Assembly: GCA_022821935.1 (NCBI GenBank)
Contig: JAJECR010000039.1
Location: forward strand, 1-10,060
Direction: 5' to 3'
DNA length: 10,060 nucleotides
From: Candidatus Latescibacterota bacterium
Lineage (GTDB): Bacteria > JAAXHH01
In this document: piece after piece, positions 1 to 5,791 of the stretch
Layout: the number at the start of each line of letters is the position of its first letter
How positions within the stretch are numbered: the first letter of the stretch is position 1
Notes under the pieces: generated by a model
The model's input: the letters and a program-made list of their open reading frames with translations, nothing else
Told to the model about the DNA's origin: nothing
Databases searched by the model: none
Translations under genes and position numbers: made by a program

Positions 1-1
1 C

Positions 2-274
2 ACCTACCAGGGGCCGGCGCTCTTCGCCTTGCGCACAGGCGCCCCCATTGTGCCGTGTTTCATCATTCGATCCGGGCCGGAACGCCATCGTGTCTGTTTC
101 GAGACCCCGATCGAAGCGATTCCGACAGGCGACGAGTCGGCCGACATCGCACGGACTACCCAGGCTTACACGGACGTACTGGCCCGATACATCCTGAATC
201 ATCCCGATCACTGGTTCTGGGTACACAGGCGGTGGAAGACCCCGGTACCCGCCGATCATCATCACGTTCAGTAA
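2..274 (+). CDS. Lipid A biosynthesis (LpxL/HtrB-type) acyltransferase, C-terminal part
   Basis: This is the 3' end of a gene that begins left of the window; the frame is open from base 2 to the TAA at 272-274. The visible 90 residues match the end of the LpxL/LpxM/HtrB family, membrane-associated enzymes that add secondary acyl chains to the lipid A precursor on the inner face of the inner membrane. Supporting segments are the 'GPALFALRTGAPIVPCF' stretch near the start, which follows the acyl-acceptor region in this family, and the closing 'HPDHWFWVHRRWKT', a hallmark of its C-terminus. The catalytic HX4D/E motif would lie upstream and cannot be checked. A TTG at 29 could be mistaken for a start, but the homology clearly runs through it. 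A lipoprotein gene follows 14 bases later and a heptosyltransferase follows that, which fits an envelope/LPS operon. Which acyl chain or position it serves cannot be told. Confidence 0.88.
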   Translation, partial: TYQGPALFALRTGAPIVPCFIIRSGPERHRVCFETPIEAIPTGDESADIARTTQAYTDVLARYILNHPDHWFWVHRRWKTPVPADHHHVQ

Positions 275-288
275 AGGAGACCTGTTAC

Positions 289-954
289 ATGTCACGCCAC
301 CAGTTCATCGCCATTTGCGCCGTTTTACTGTTCGGTATCGTCGCGGCCTGCGGAAACGGAGGAGAGCAGTCCGATCCGAGGTCGTCGAATCCGCCTGCCG
401 ATCCTCCCCCGCCGGCGACGGTTCCTGCCGTCGCGGAGAGACCGGATGCCCCTGCTCCGGTGCAAACCCAGGGAGAAGTTGCAACGGGCGCAGCCGCGGG
501 AGTCGCCTGGACCGTGCCCCCTCGCTGGGAGGTACAACCACCCCGGACGATGCGCGTGGCGACCTATCTGATCCCCGAGGCCGAAGGCGACGACGAACCC
601 GGCGAATGCGCCGTGTTCTTTTTCGGCCAAGGGCAGGGAGGCAGTGTCGACCTGAACCTGCAGCGTTGGCGGGACCAGTTCGAGACCGAGTCCGGGGGGC
701 CGCCCTCACCGGCCGAGCGGAAATCGACCATTAACGATCTGGCCGTGACCACGGTGTCCCTGGCGGGCACGTACCTCGCCTCCATGGGTCCCATGTTCCA
801 GTCCGGCGCCGTGAAAAAACCAGGCTACAAGATGCTCGGCGCCATTATCGAGGCGCCGGAGGGCAACGTGTTCGTCAAGCTTACCGGACCGGAAAAGACC
901 GTCCTGAGTGCAGAAGGCGAATTCCAGGATTTTCTGAACTCATTCAGGAAGTAA
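289..954 (+). CDS. Proline-rich lipoprotein of unknown function
   Basis: A 221-residue protein with a lipoprotein signal peptide: a short basic N-terminus, a hydrophobic core at residues 6-20 and a lipobox ending at Cys21 (IVAAC). It is therefore predicted to be lipidated and anchored on the periplasmic side of a membrane. Residues 22-65 are a proline/alanine-rich linker. The folded part, about residues 70-221, has 'WTVPPRWEVQPPRTMRVATY' followed by an acidic stretch, then 'CAVFFFGQGQGGSV' and 'LQRWRDQF'. I recall this pattern from conserved hypothetical proteins of several Gram-negative phyla, but know of no assigned function. The ATG at 289 is chosen because AAAGGAGA lies at 273-280 and because it starts the signal peptide cleanly; an upstream open frame overlaps the acyltransferase and is not needed. 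It lies 14 bases after the acyltransferase, so it is likely co-transcribed. No catalytic residues are recognised. Confidence 0.85.
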   Translation: MSRHQFIAICAVLLFGIVAACGNGGEQSDPRSSNPPADPPPPATVPAVAERPDAPAPVQTQGEVATGAAAGVAWTVPPRWEVQPPRTMRVATYLIPEAEGDDEPGECAVFFFGQGQGGSVDLNLQRWRDQFETESGGPPSPAERKSTINDLAVTTVSLAGTYLASMGPMFQSGAVKKPGYKMLGAIIEAPEGNVFVKLTGPEKTVLSAEGEFQDFLNSFRK

Positions 955-994
955 CTGCGCGGGCGCCTTACAGCCTGCGTTTGGACCAGGAATC

Positions 995-2017
995 TTGAGC
1001 GGCTTGAGCATACTCGTCATACAGACCGCTTTCGTGGGCGACGTCGTGCTGTCCACTCCTTTGTTCGAAGCGGCCAGGACGCGGCTGGGCACCGGCCGCG
1101 TCGGAGCCGTCGTACGGCCCGAAACGGCTGACCTGCTGCGAAACAACCCCCACGTAGACGATATCGTCATCTATGACAAGCAAGGCGGGCAAAAAGGGCC
1201 CCTGGAACTGCTTCGCCTCGCCGGCAAGTTGCGCGGGGCTTCCTACGATGCGGCGGTGATTCCTCACCGATCGTTCCGAAGCGCGCTGCTGGGTTATCTG
1301 GCGGGTATACCCATCCGCGTGGGTTTCGATCGGAGCGCGGGGAAGCTGTTCCTGACGGAGCGGATCTCCTACCGGTCCGTCCACGAGGTCGAACGCAACC
1401 TGGCGCTCCTCGCTTCGTTGGGAGTGGATACGGACGGGATTCGTCCCGCCCTTTACCCGGACGATGCGGACCGGCAACAGGCGGATGCTGTGATCAGGGA
1501 ATCAGGCCTGACGCCGGCAGATAAGATCTGCGGCGTAAGTCCCGGTTCGGTCTGGGCGACCAAACGCTGGCTGCCCGGTCGGTATGCGGATCTGATCCGC
1601 CTTCTCGCCGAAGCATACGGTTATCGTTCCGTGCTCTTCGGCAGCTCCGGGGACCGGCCGCTTTGCACCGAAATCGCCACCGAATCCGGTGTCGACCCGT
1701 TGAACGCGGCCGGACAGTTGACCCTGCTGCAATCGGCTGCCCTCGCCGCGCGTTGCTCCGTTTTCGTTTCTAACGACACCGGCATGGGCCACGTGGCCGC
1801 CGCCATGCACGTACCCGTCGTAGCCGTCTTCGGACCCACCGTTCCCACATTCGGCTTTGTCCCTTATGGAGAAGGGCACCAGGTCGTCGAGACCGCCATG
1901 GACTGCCGGCCATGCAGTGCCCATGGCGGAGACCGGTGTCCCATCGGCACCCATGACTGTATGCGCGGCATCGCCGTGGAGCGGGTTATGGAAGCCGTGG
2001 CCGTTCAACTCGGGTAA
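995..2017 (+). CDS. Glycosyltransferase family 9, ADP-heptose:LPS heptosyltransferase (WaaF-like)
   Basis: A 340-residue protein of usual length for glycosyltransferase family 9. These cytoplasmic, membrane-peripheral enzymes transfer heptose from ADP-L-glycero-D-manno-heptose onto the LPS inner core. The N-terminal Rossmann half starts 'LSILVIQTAFVGDVVLSTPL', with Asp16 in the position of the catalytic acid of WaaC/WaaF. The C-terminal half carries 'PGSVWATKRW' (183-192, Lys190 expected to contact the nucleotide-sugar phosphates) and 'SNDTGMGHVAAA' (259-270), the usual donor-binding segment, then 'VFGPT'. Four cysteines (304, 307, 315, 322) near the end are seen in many relatives. The start is TTG at 995 with a weak AGG four bases upstream; an in-frame TTG at 1004 would remove only three residues and is equally possible. 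Overall it resembles heptosyltransferase II more than I, but substrate order cannot be settled from sequence. The lipid A acyltransferase upstream supports an LPS role. Confidence 0.92.
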   Translation: MSGLSILVIQTAFVGDVVLSTPLFEAARTRLGTGRVGAVVRPETADLLRNNPHVDDIVIYDKQGGQKGPLELLRLAGKLRGASYDAAVIPHRSFRSALLGYLAGIPIRVGFDRSAGKLFLTERISYRSVHEVERNLALLASLGVDTDGIRPALYPDDADRQQADAVIRESGLTPADKICGVSPGSVWATKRWLPGRYADLIRLLAEAYGYRSVLFGSSGDRPLCTEIATESGVDPLNAAGQLTLLQSAALAARCSVFVSNDTGMGHVAAAMHVPVVAVFGPTVPTFGFVPYGEGHQVVETAMDCRPCSAHGGDRCPIGTHDCMRGIAVERVMEAVAVQLG

Positions 2018-2048
2018 CCTGAACGGCCCGTTATAGATTAGTTACGGG

Positions 2049-3041
2049 ATGAATATGCGCATTGGCATCATCGGTCTCATCAACCACGACACCATCTACA
2101 TGAGAGGCGGCCGTCAGATCGAGGATCTCGGCGGCATCCTGTACAACACCACCGTAATGGCCGACCTGATCGAAGAAGGCGACCGGGTATATCCCATCAG
2201 CCGCATCGGGGCCGACTGCTACGACGATATGCGCCACATCCTGGCGTCCCGTCCCGGCGTGGATACCACCGGGATCGCGTTGGCGCCGGAAGGCACCAGC
2301 CGGAACCACATCCGATACGATGGCGCCATGGAAAAGGTCGAACGCCTGACCAACCATATCGACCCCATTCCGCTCGAACAGATCGAACCTTTCCTGGAAT
2401 TCGACGCCCTGATAGTGAATTTCATCGTCGGCGACGACATCAGCCTGGAGACCATGACGGCCATACGGGGCAGCGCGTCCGGCCTGTTGTACCTGGACGT
2501 GCACAACCTCTGCCTGGGCATCGACTCGGAGGGTTACCGGCGACGACGGGCACCCGTGGACTGGCGGCGATGGTTAGAAATGTTCGACGTCGTTCAGATG
2601 AACGAGGTGGAGGCCCGTCTGCTGGCCGACGCGGGTAACGATGCGGCAGTGGGTGGACCAGGCAGGCAAGGCGCCCCGGGCGGAACAGGTGACCCAGGCG
2701 AGACGCTGGAAGCGGAGGATGATTTTATCGCTTTCGGGCGGACAATTACCACGCTTGGTCCCTCCGTGTGCATAATCACCAGGGGGGCCCTCGGTCCCGT
2801 CACGGTCTATCGCGAGATAGAGGGAAATGAAGCCACAGCCTGTGTCATCCCGTCTGCGCCGGTCCGGGAAGTGGTCGACACGACCGGTTGCGGGGACGCC
2901 TTTGCCGCCGGCTTCGTAACCGAATACACCACCTCGAAAGACCCGGTCGGTGCGACCCGTCTCGCGAACCGGGTCGCAAGCGTGAACTGCACTGTGGCGG
3001 GGCTGCCGAAGAGAGGAACGTTCGACGATGTCCGTATCTGA
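2049..3041 (+). CDS. PfkB/ribokinase-family sugar kinase, substrate unknown
   Basis: A 330-residue protein with the ribokinase-like fold, which phosphorylates a sugar or related alcohol using ATP. It starts 'RIGIIGLINHDTI' and continues with the Gly-Gly motif in 'GGILYNTTVMADL' (28-40). Next come 'YLDVHNLCLGID' and 'VQMNEVEARLL' (182-192), the usual motif before the nucleotide site. The second PfkB signature, 'DTTGCGDAFAAGF' (277-289), has Asp283 as catalytic base. This variant resembles a PfkB subfamily I recall from other Gram-negative lineages whose substrate is unassigned; it is not the HldE heptose kinase. Residues about 196-222 form a glycine/proline-rich insert between the 'NEVEARLL' helix and the ATP-binding half. 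Start: ATG at 2049 or the second ATG at 2055; neither has a strong ribosome binding site. It lies 31 bases after the heptosyltransferase and overlaps the next gene by 14 bases, so the group is probably co-transcribed. Confidence 0.88.
   Translation: MNMRIGIIGLINHDTIYMRGGRQIEDLGGILYNTTVMADLIEEGDRVYPISRIGADCYDDMRHILASRPGVDTTGIALAPEGTSRNHIRYDGAMEKVERLTNHIDPIPLEQIEPFLEFDALIVNFIVGDDISLETMTAIRGSASGLLYLDVHNLCLGIDSEGYRRRRAPVDWRRWLEMFDVVQMNEVEARLLADAGNDAAVGGPGRQGAPGGTGDPGETLEAEDDFIAFGRTITTLGPSVCIITRGALGPVTVYREIEGNEATACVIPSAPVREVVDTTGCGDAFAAGFVTEYTTSKDPVGATRLANRVASVNCTVAGLPKRGTFDDVRI
2634..2714 (+). repeat. Low-complexity Gly/Pro-rich insert inside the kinase gene
   Basis: This stretch encodes kinase residues about 196-222, dominated by Gly, Pro, Ala, Asp and Glu ('GGPGRQGAPGGTGDPG' at its core). 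The DNA is rich in GGC/GGG/GGA codons, in keeping with expansion by slippage. It sits where most PfkB proteins have a short surface loop, so it probably extends a disordered loop and does not disturb the active site. Confidence 0.6.
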
Positions 3042-3762
3042 TAAAACCGTTGTCATCCTTTTCCGCGGTGGTCGTTTGCCGGAGTGGCATCAACTCGAAA
3101 AGGCCCGGCGGACCGACTACGAGCGCCAGCACGTTGACCTGATGCTCTCGGTCTCCGAGCGCCACGGCCTGATCGGCCTGCACGGATATCGTCTGCTGGG
3201 ACCCCGCGGCTGTTGGGAGCGGTTCTGGACCATCGAATTCCCGGACCTCGCCGGCGCCGAGGCCTGGATGTCGGCCGAAGCGGAACCGCCATACGGAAGC
3301 TACGGTTTCTACGACTATACGCTTGCCCGACGCTGGCGACCTGAGGGCCTTAACTGGCTACCGCGCAAGCCGGAACCTCCCGTTTCTCCGGGGGTGGACC
3401 CGCACACGATCCCGATCCTGTCCGCCGATCCTTCATCGATCGTCCTGCTGGCCTTCGGCGGCCGGCACCGGGGTACAGACCAGGATGGGCCAGGGGAACG
3501 CGATGAAAAGAGATGGCGACGAATGCGGAAGGTGAGCCGGGATCACGACCTCATCCATGGCGAGGTCTTCCGACTGATGGGAGCCAGCGTCCGTGACGAA
3601 TTCGCCTGGATCCTGGAATTCCCCGACCTGGCAGGCGTCGAGGCCTGGATCGATGGGGAGACGGCGCCGCCGCTGGCGGTGGGTCAGAGACACGACTTCC
3701 AAGTCGCCAGACGCTGGGCGCCGGAGTACTTCACCACCTGGCCTCCGGGACGGGGCGGGTGA
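3028..3762 (+). CDS. Tandem-domain protein (two ferredoxin-like repeats), function unknown
   Basis: A 244-residue soluble protein with no signal peptide or membrane segment. It consists of two copies of one domain of about 100 residues. Copy 1 (about 7-106) contains 'FWTIEFPDLAGAEAWM' (66-81) and ends 'LARRWRPE'; copy 2 (about 137-233) contains 'AWILEFPDLAGVEAWI' (193-208) and ends 'VARRWAPE'. A charged linker with proline lies between them (about 107-136). Each copy has a beta-strand start ('VVILFRGG' and 'IVLLAFGG'), a basic helix, and a second half typical of small ferredoxin-like alpha/beta domains. Those normally dimerise into a barrel, so a duplicated version could form the barrel within one chain. 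That fold assignment is inference. No catalytic residues are identified, although paired Trp/Arg (ARRW) are conserved between copies. The ATG at 3028 overlaps the kinase stop by 14 bases, with GAGAGGA at 3011-3017, implying translational coupling to the kinase. Confidence 0.78.
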   Translation: MSVSDKTVVILFRGGRLPEWHQLEKARRTDYERQHVDLMLSVSERHGLIGLHGYRLLGPRGCWERFWTIEFPDLAGAEAWMSAEAEPPYGSYGFYDYTLARRWRPEGLNWLPRKPEPPVSPGVDPHTIPILSADPSSIVLLAFGGRHRGTDQDGPGERDEKRWRRMRKVSRDHDLIHGEVFRLMGASVRDEFAWILEFPDLAGVEAWIDGETAPPLAVGQRHDFQVARRWAPEYFTTWPPGRGG

Positions 3763-3782
3763 TGCGGTGTTGGGTATTGGTC

Positions 3783-3788
3783 AAGGAG
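3783..3788 (+). promoter_or_regulatory. Ribosome binding site deciding the start of the small membrane protein
   Basis: AAGGAG lies six bases before the ATG at 3795. It picks that start over a GTG at 3759 that would overlap the preceding gene and add residues with no ribosome binding site. Confidence 0.7.
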
Positions 3789-3794
3789 AGCACA

Positions 3795-4010
3795 ATGGAA
3801 AAGGTAAACTGGCCTATGGTAGGCGTTCAGGCAGTTTCTACTATCGTGATCATTGTCATCACGCTGCTTACCTTTGCTTCTCAGGCCACTCAAGTACTCA
3901 GGGAAGAGATGAGAGCGAAATTGACGGAAATACGCACTGATTCAACGAGTTACGTTCCGAGTTCTCCGCACTGCGCCCGTTTCAACCTGCAATCTGTACT
4001 CGATTCTTAA
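3795..4010 (+). CDS. Small single-span membrane protein with coiled coil, apparently frameshifted
   Basis: As read, this encodes 71 residues: a short N-terminus (MEKVNWPMVG), one hydrophobic span at about 10-30 (VSTIVIIVITLLTF in its core), and the start of a charged helix ('LREEMRAKLTEIRTD'). From residue 50 onward the sequence loses helical character. If a single T were present at 3941, the frame would continue 'FNELRSEFSALR' and preserve an exact 4-3 heptad of hydrophobics (Met39, Leu43, Ile46, Phe50, Leu53, Phe57, Leu60). The gene therefore looks like a membrane-anchored coiled-coil protein of a type common beside other genes in such genomes, broken by a one-base deletion (or a sequencing error). 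Its 3' end overlaps the convergent ApbE gene. A strong ribosome binding site is intact, so a truncated product may be made. No function is known. Confidence 0.6.
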   Translation: MEKVNWPMVGVQAVSTIVIIVITLLTFASQATQVLREEMRAKLTEIRTDSTSYVPSSPHCARFNLQSVLDS

Positions 4011-5004
4011 TGCCCCGCGTGTAAGTCAACCGGCCCTGCCGATCGATCCAGATCCCTTCGACGTGAGGTAAATCATCCAATAACCGTCGTGAGTTTTCGA
4101 CGCCCATGACATATGTCGCCGTTGCCAGGGCGTCCGCTGTCATGGCATCGGGCGCGATGATCGTGGCGCTGGCCACGTGGTCCGATGACATCCCCAGCCG
4201 TGGGTTGAGAATGTGCGCAATACGACGACCCTGTGCGATCCGATAGTTCTCATAGCCCCCCGCTGTCGCAATGGCCTCGTCTTCGAGTTCGACCATGGCG
4301 CATAGTGCATCCGGGCGGTATGGTGAACGTATCCCGAGGCGCCACGGGCGATTCGGCGCGGGCCGTCCCAGGGCGAAGATGTCTCCTCCGGCCGAAACTA
4401 AGCCACATCGGATGTTTTGGTCCGACAATGCCCGAATCGCCCTATCCACGCCGTATCCTTTTGCTATCCCGCCGAAGTCCGCGCTATACCCGGCCGACGC
4501 GACGCGTGCTTCACGTCCCTTCATTTGCAACTGACGGAAATCGACCCGTTCAAGTATACGTCGAAGCGAACGGCGAGACCGGCTCGTATCTTGACCGGGC
4601 AGTCCCTCGTCGTAAAACCCCCAGTGACGCATAACAGGCAGTACGGTCACGTCGAATGCCCCGTCCGTCATCTCGCCGATCCTCCCGGCGGCCGACGCGA
4701 CTCGGCTGAAGTGGGGCGACACCTCGTGCCAGTATCCGGGGTCGTGGTTGACCAGTGAGAGATCGCTGCGGACCCGATAGACGCTGAGCAAGCGATCGAC
4801 CTCGGCCAGAGCATCGAAGGCATGGATCGCTGACTCGCGATTGTACTCGTCTTCGGCAAGCATCAGTTCTATCGTCGTCCCCATGTGAAACTGATGGCGG
4901 CGAACGAATCGAGGATCGGCGGAAGTCCCTGCGATGACGCCTGATGACGCAAGCAACCAAGCCGAGGAAAGGCCGAGTGATTTGATGAAATTACGGCGAT
5001 TCAT
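3982..5004 (-). CDS. apbE: FAD:protein FMN transferase, ApbE family, Tat-exported
   Basis: A 340-residue protein of standard ApbE length. ApbE enzymes split FAD and attach FMN by a phosphoester bond to a Thr/Ser in target flavoproteins outside the cytoplasm, using Mg2+. The N-terminus has a twin-arginine motif (NRRNFIK, residues 2-8) followed by a hydrophobic stretch ending around residue 28, so export by Tat is likely. Family motifs in order: 'MGTTIEL' (41-47), 'DGAFDVTVLPV' (114-124), 'DFGGIAKGYGVD' (176-187), 'SAGGDI' (204-209), 'ATAGGYENY' (246-254), 'HILNPRLG' (264-271) and 'ADALATA' (290-296). Asp291 and Thr295 match the DxxxT metal ligands. The ATG at 5004 is fixed by an in-frame TGA two codons upstream; no ribosome binding site is visible. 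It follows the FMN-binding protein gene by 127 bases on the same strand, and that protein is its obvious substrate. The 3' end overlaps the convergent small gene. Confidence 0.93.
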   Translation of the reverse strand: MNRRNFIKSLGLSSAWLLASSGVIAGTSADPRFVRRHQFHMGTTIELMLAEDEYNRESAIHAFDALAEVDRLLSVYRVRSDLSLVNHDPGYWHEVSPHFSRVASAAGRIGEMTDGAFDVTVLPVMRHWGFYDEGLPGQDTSRSRRSLRRILERVDFRQLQMKGREARVASAGYSADFGGIAKGYGVDRAIRALSDQNIRCGLVSAGGDIFALGRPAPNRPWRLGIRSPYRPDALCAMVELEDEAIATAGGYENYRIAQGRRIAHILNPRLGMSSDHVASATIIAPDAMTADALATATYVMGVENSRRLLDDLPHVEGIWIDRQGRLTYTRGIKNRVQIAG

Positions 5005-5131
5005 GATTCATGTTGGTTAGTGGATTCTATCAGGCATGCGGTATATGGATACGGGACGTCGGGGCGAGCCGATCCGATGGCCAAGCCGATCGGATGGCCG
5101 AGTCGGGCTGACCTCGACATCCTTATTAGAA
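5005..5131 (-). other. Spacer between FMN-binding protein and ApbE genes
   Basis: This is the longest gap in the minus-strand unit. It holds a tandem 17-base repeat that can fold into a hairpin (5066-5099), and an out-of-frame ATG at 5011 reading a six-codon peptide (MNHESP) that ends inside the ApbE gene. No promoter or terminator with a U-run is seen. Confidence 0.5.
5066..5099. repeat. Tandem 17-base repeat with hairpin potential
   Basis: Two adjacent 17-base units, GAGCCGATCCGATGGCC (5066-5082) and AAGCCGATCGGATGGCC (5083-5099), differ at two positions. The C-to-G difference makes ATCCGAT (5072-5078) complementary to ATCGGAT (5089-5095). With GGC/GCC pairing inside (5079-5081 with 5085-5087), a stem of about 10 pairs with one bulged base and a three-base loop can form. 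It lies in the transcribed spacer upstream of the ApbE gene. Confidence 0.65.
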
Positions 5132-5749
5132 CTAACCCCGATGGGTAAACAGGAGTCTGTTGAGCGCGTCGACTATATGGATCGAGCTTTTCGTGGCGCC
5201 GGTGATTCCATCGACGTTTTTGCCCAGTACATAGGACGGTCCGTTGGACGCCTCATTGTGATCCGATGTGAATTGCCTGAAGAACCTGGTTTCATCCTCG
5301 ACCGGCATTGGGTCACCGGAGAGTTCAAGCGATTCGAGCGCCTGTATCTCCTTGATCTCACCACCGGCATCGAGGGCTACGAGCAATCGAACGTTGTTGC
5401 ACACGGGACAGCGCAGATCGTCCTGTATTTCATAGACGTACCCGATGGGATCGTCCTGTCCGCCGAATATCACGTAACGGTCGTATCCCCGGAAGTCCTC
5501 ATGAGTCTGTGATTCGGCCATGGGGAAAGTAATCGAAACGAACTCCAAAACCGTGCGTCCTTCCAGCGGGGGAAACAGGTTGGACGTGCCGGTCAGTTCA
5601 ATTGATGATCTGTAGATCGCCGAGTTGGACCCGACTACATCGGTACCTGTTGGTCCCATGAAGTAGACGAGATTCACGGCTACGATTACCGCCCCGATCC
5701 CGAAGATCAACATACTCGCAATTCGATTGTTTTTAAAACACCGTGTCAT
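5132..5749 (-). CDS. Membrane-anchored FMN-binding domain protein with CxxC motif
   Basis: A 205-residue protein with one N-terminal membrane span (about residues 9-31) and an extracytoplasmic domain of the FMN-binding family (PF04205 type, as in NqrC and RnfG). The diagnostic motif near the C-terminus is 'DGITGATKSS' (180-189). In NqrC/RnfG-like proteins the Thr of the GAT core carries FMN in phosphoester linkage, here Thr186. Other family features are 'RLLVALDAGGEI', then a Glu/Leu/Gly stretch and 'RFFRQFTS'. Unusual is 'RCPVCNN' with Cys114 and Cys117 just before the core strands, a possible redox disulfide, metal site or electron relay. The ATG at 5749 is preferred over a TTG at 5755 because GGGTGA (5757-5762) sits seven bases before it. 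It lies between the permease gene (42-base gap) and ApbE, which would flavinylate it. Likely role: single-electron flavin carrier in a periplasmic redox chain; donor and acceptor are not in the window. Confidence 0.87.
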   Translation of the reverse strand: MTRCFKNNRIASMLIFGIGAVIVAVNLVYFMGPTGTDVVGSNSAIYRSSIELTGTSNLFPPLEGRTVLEFVSITFPMAESQTHEDFRGYDRYVIFGGQDDPIGYVYEIQDDLRCPVCNNVRLLVALDAGGEIKEIQALESLELSGDPMPVEDETRFFRQFTSDHNEASNGPSYVLGKNVDGITGATKSSIHIVDALNRLLFTHRG

Positions 5750-5791
5750 AGGCAAGTCACCCGGCTGGACATCTGAAGGACATGCGAAACG

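Noticed and set aside
55..288. Upstream extension of the lipoprotein gene
   Set aside because: It overlaps the lipid A acyltransferase, lacks a ribosome binding site and would bury the lipobox signal peptide; ATG 289 has AAAGGAGA in front of it.
2031..2037. TATAGAT as a -10 promoter element before the kinase gene
   Set aside because: No matching -35 element is seen at the right distance and the gap between genes is only 31 bases, which fits co-transcription better.
2018..2048. AACGGCCCGTT as a terminator hairpin after the heptosyltransferase
   Set aside because: The stem is only four pairs and no T-run follows, so it is too weak to call.
5036..5512. Plus-strand frame of 158 codons between the ApbE and FMN-binding genes
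   Set aside because: It runs antisense through the FMN-binding domain coding sequence and the repeat spacer, with no family pattern; the opposite strand has the DGITGAT motif in a full-length domain.
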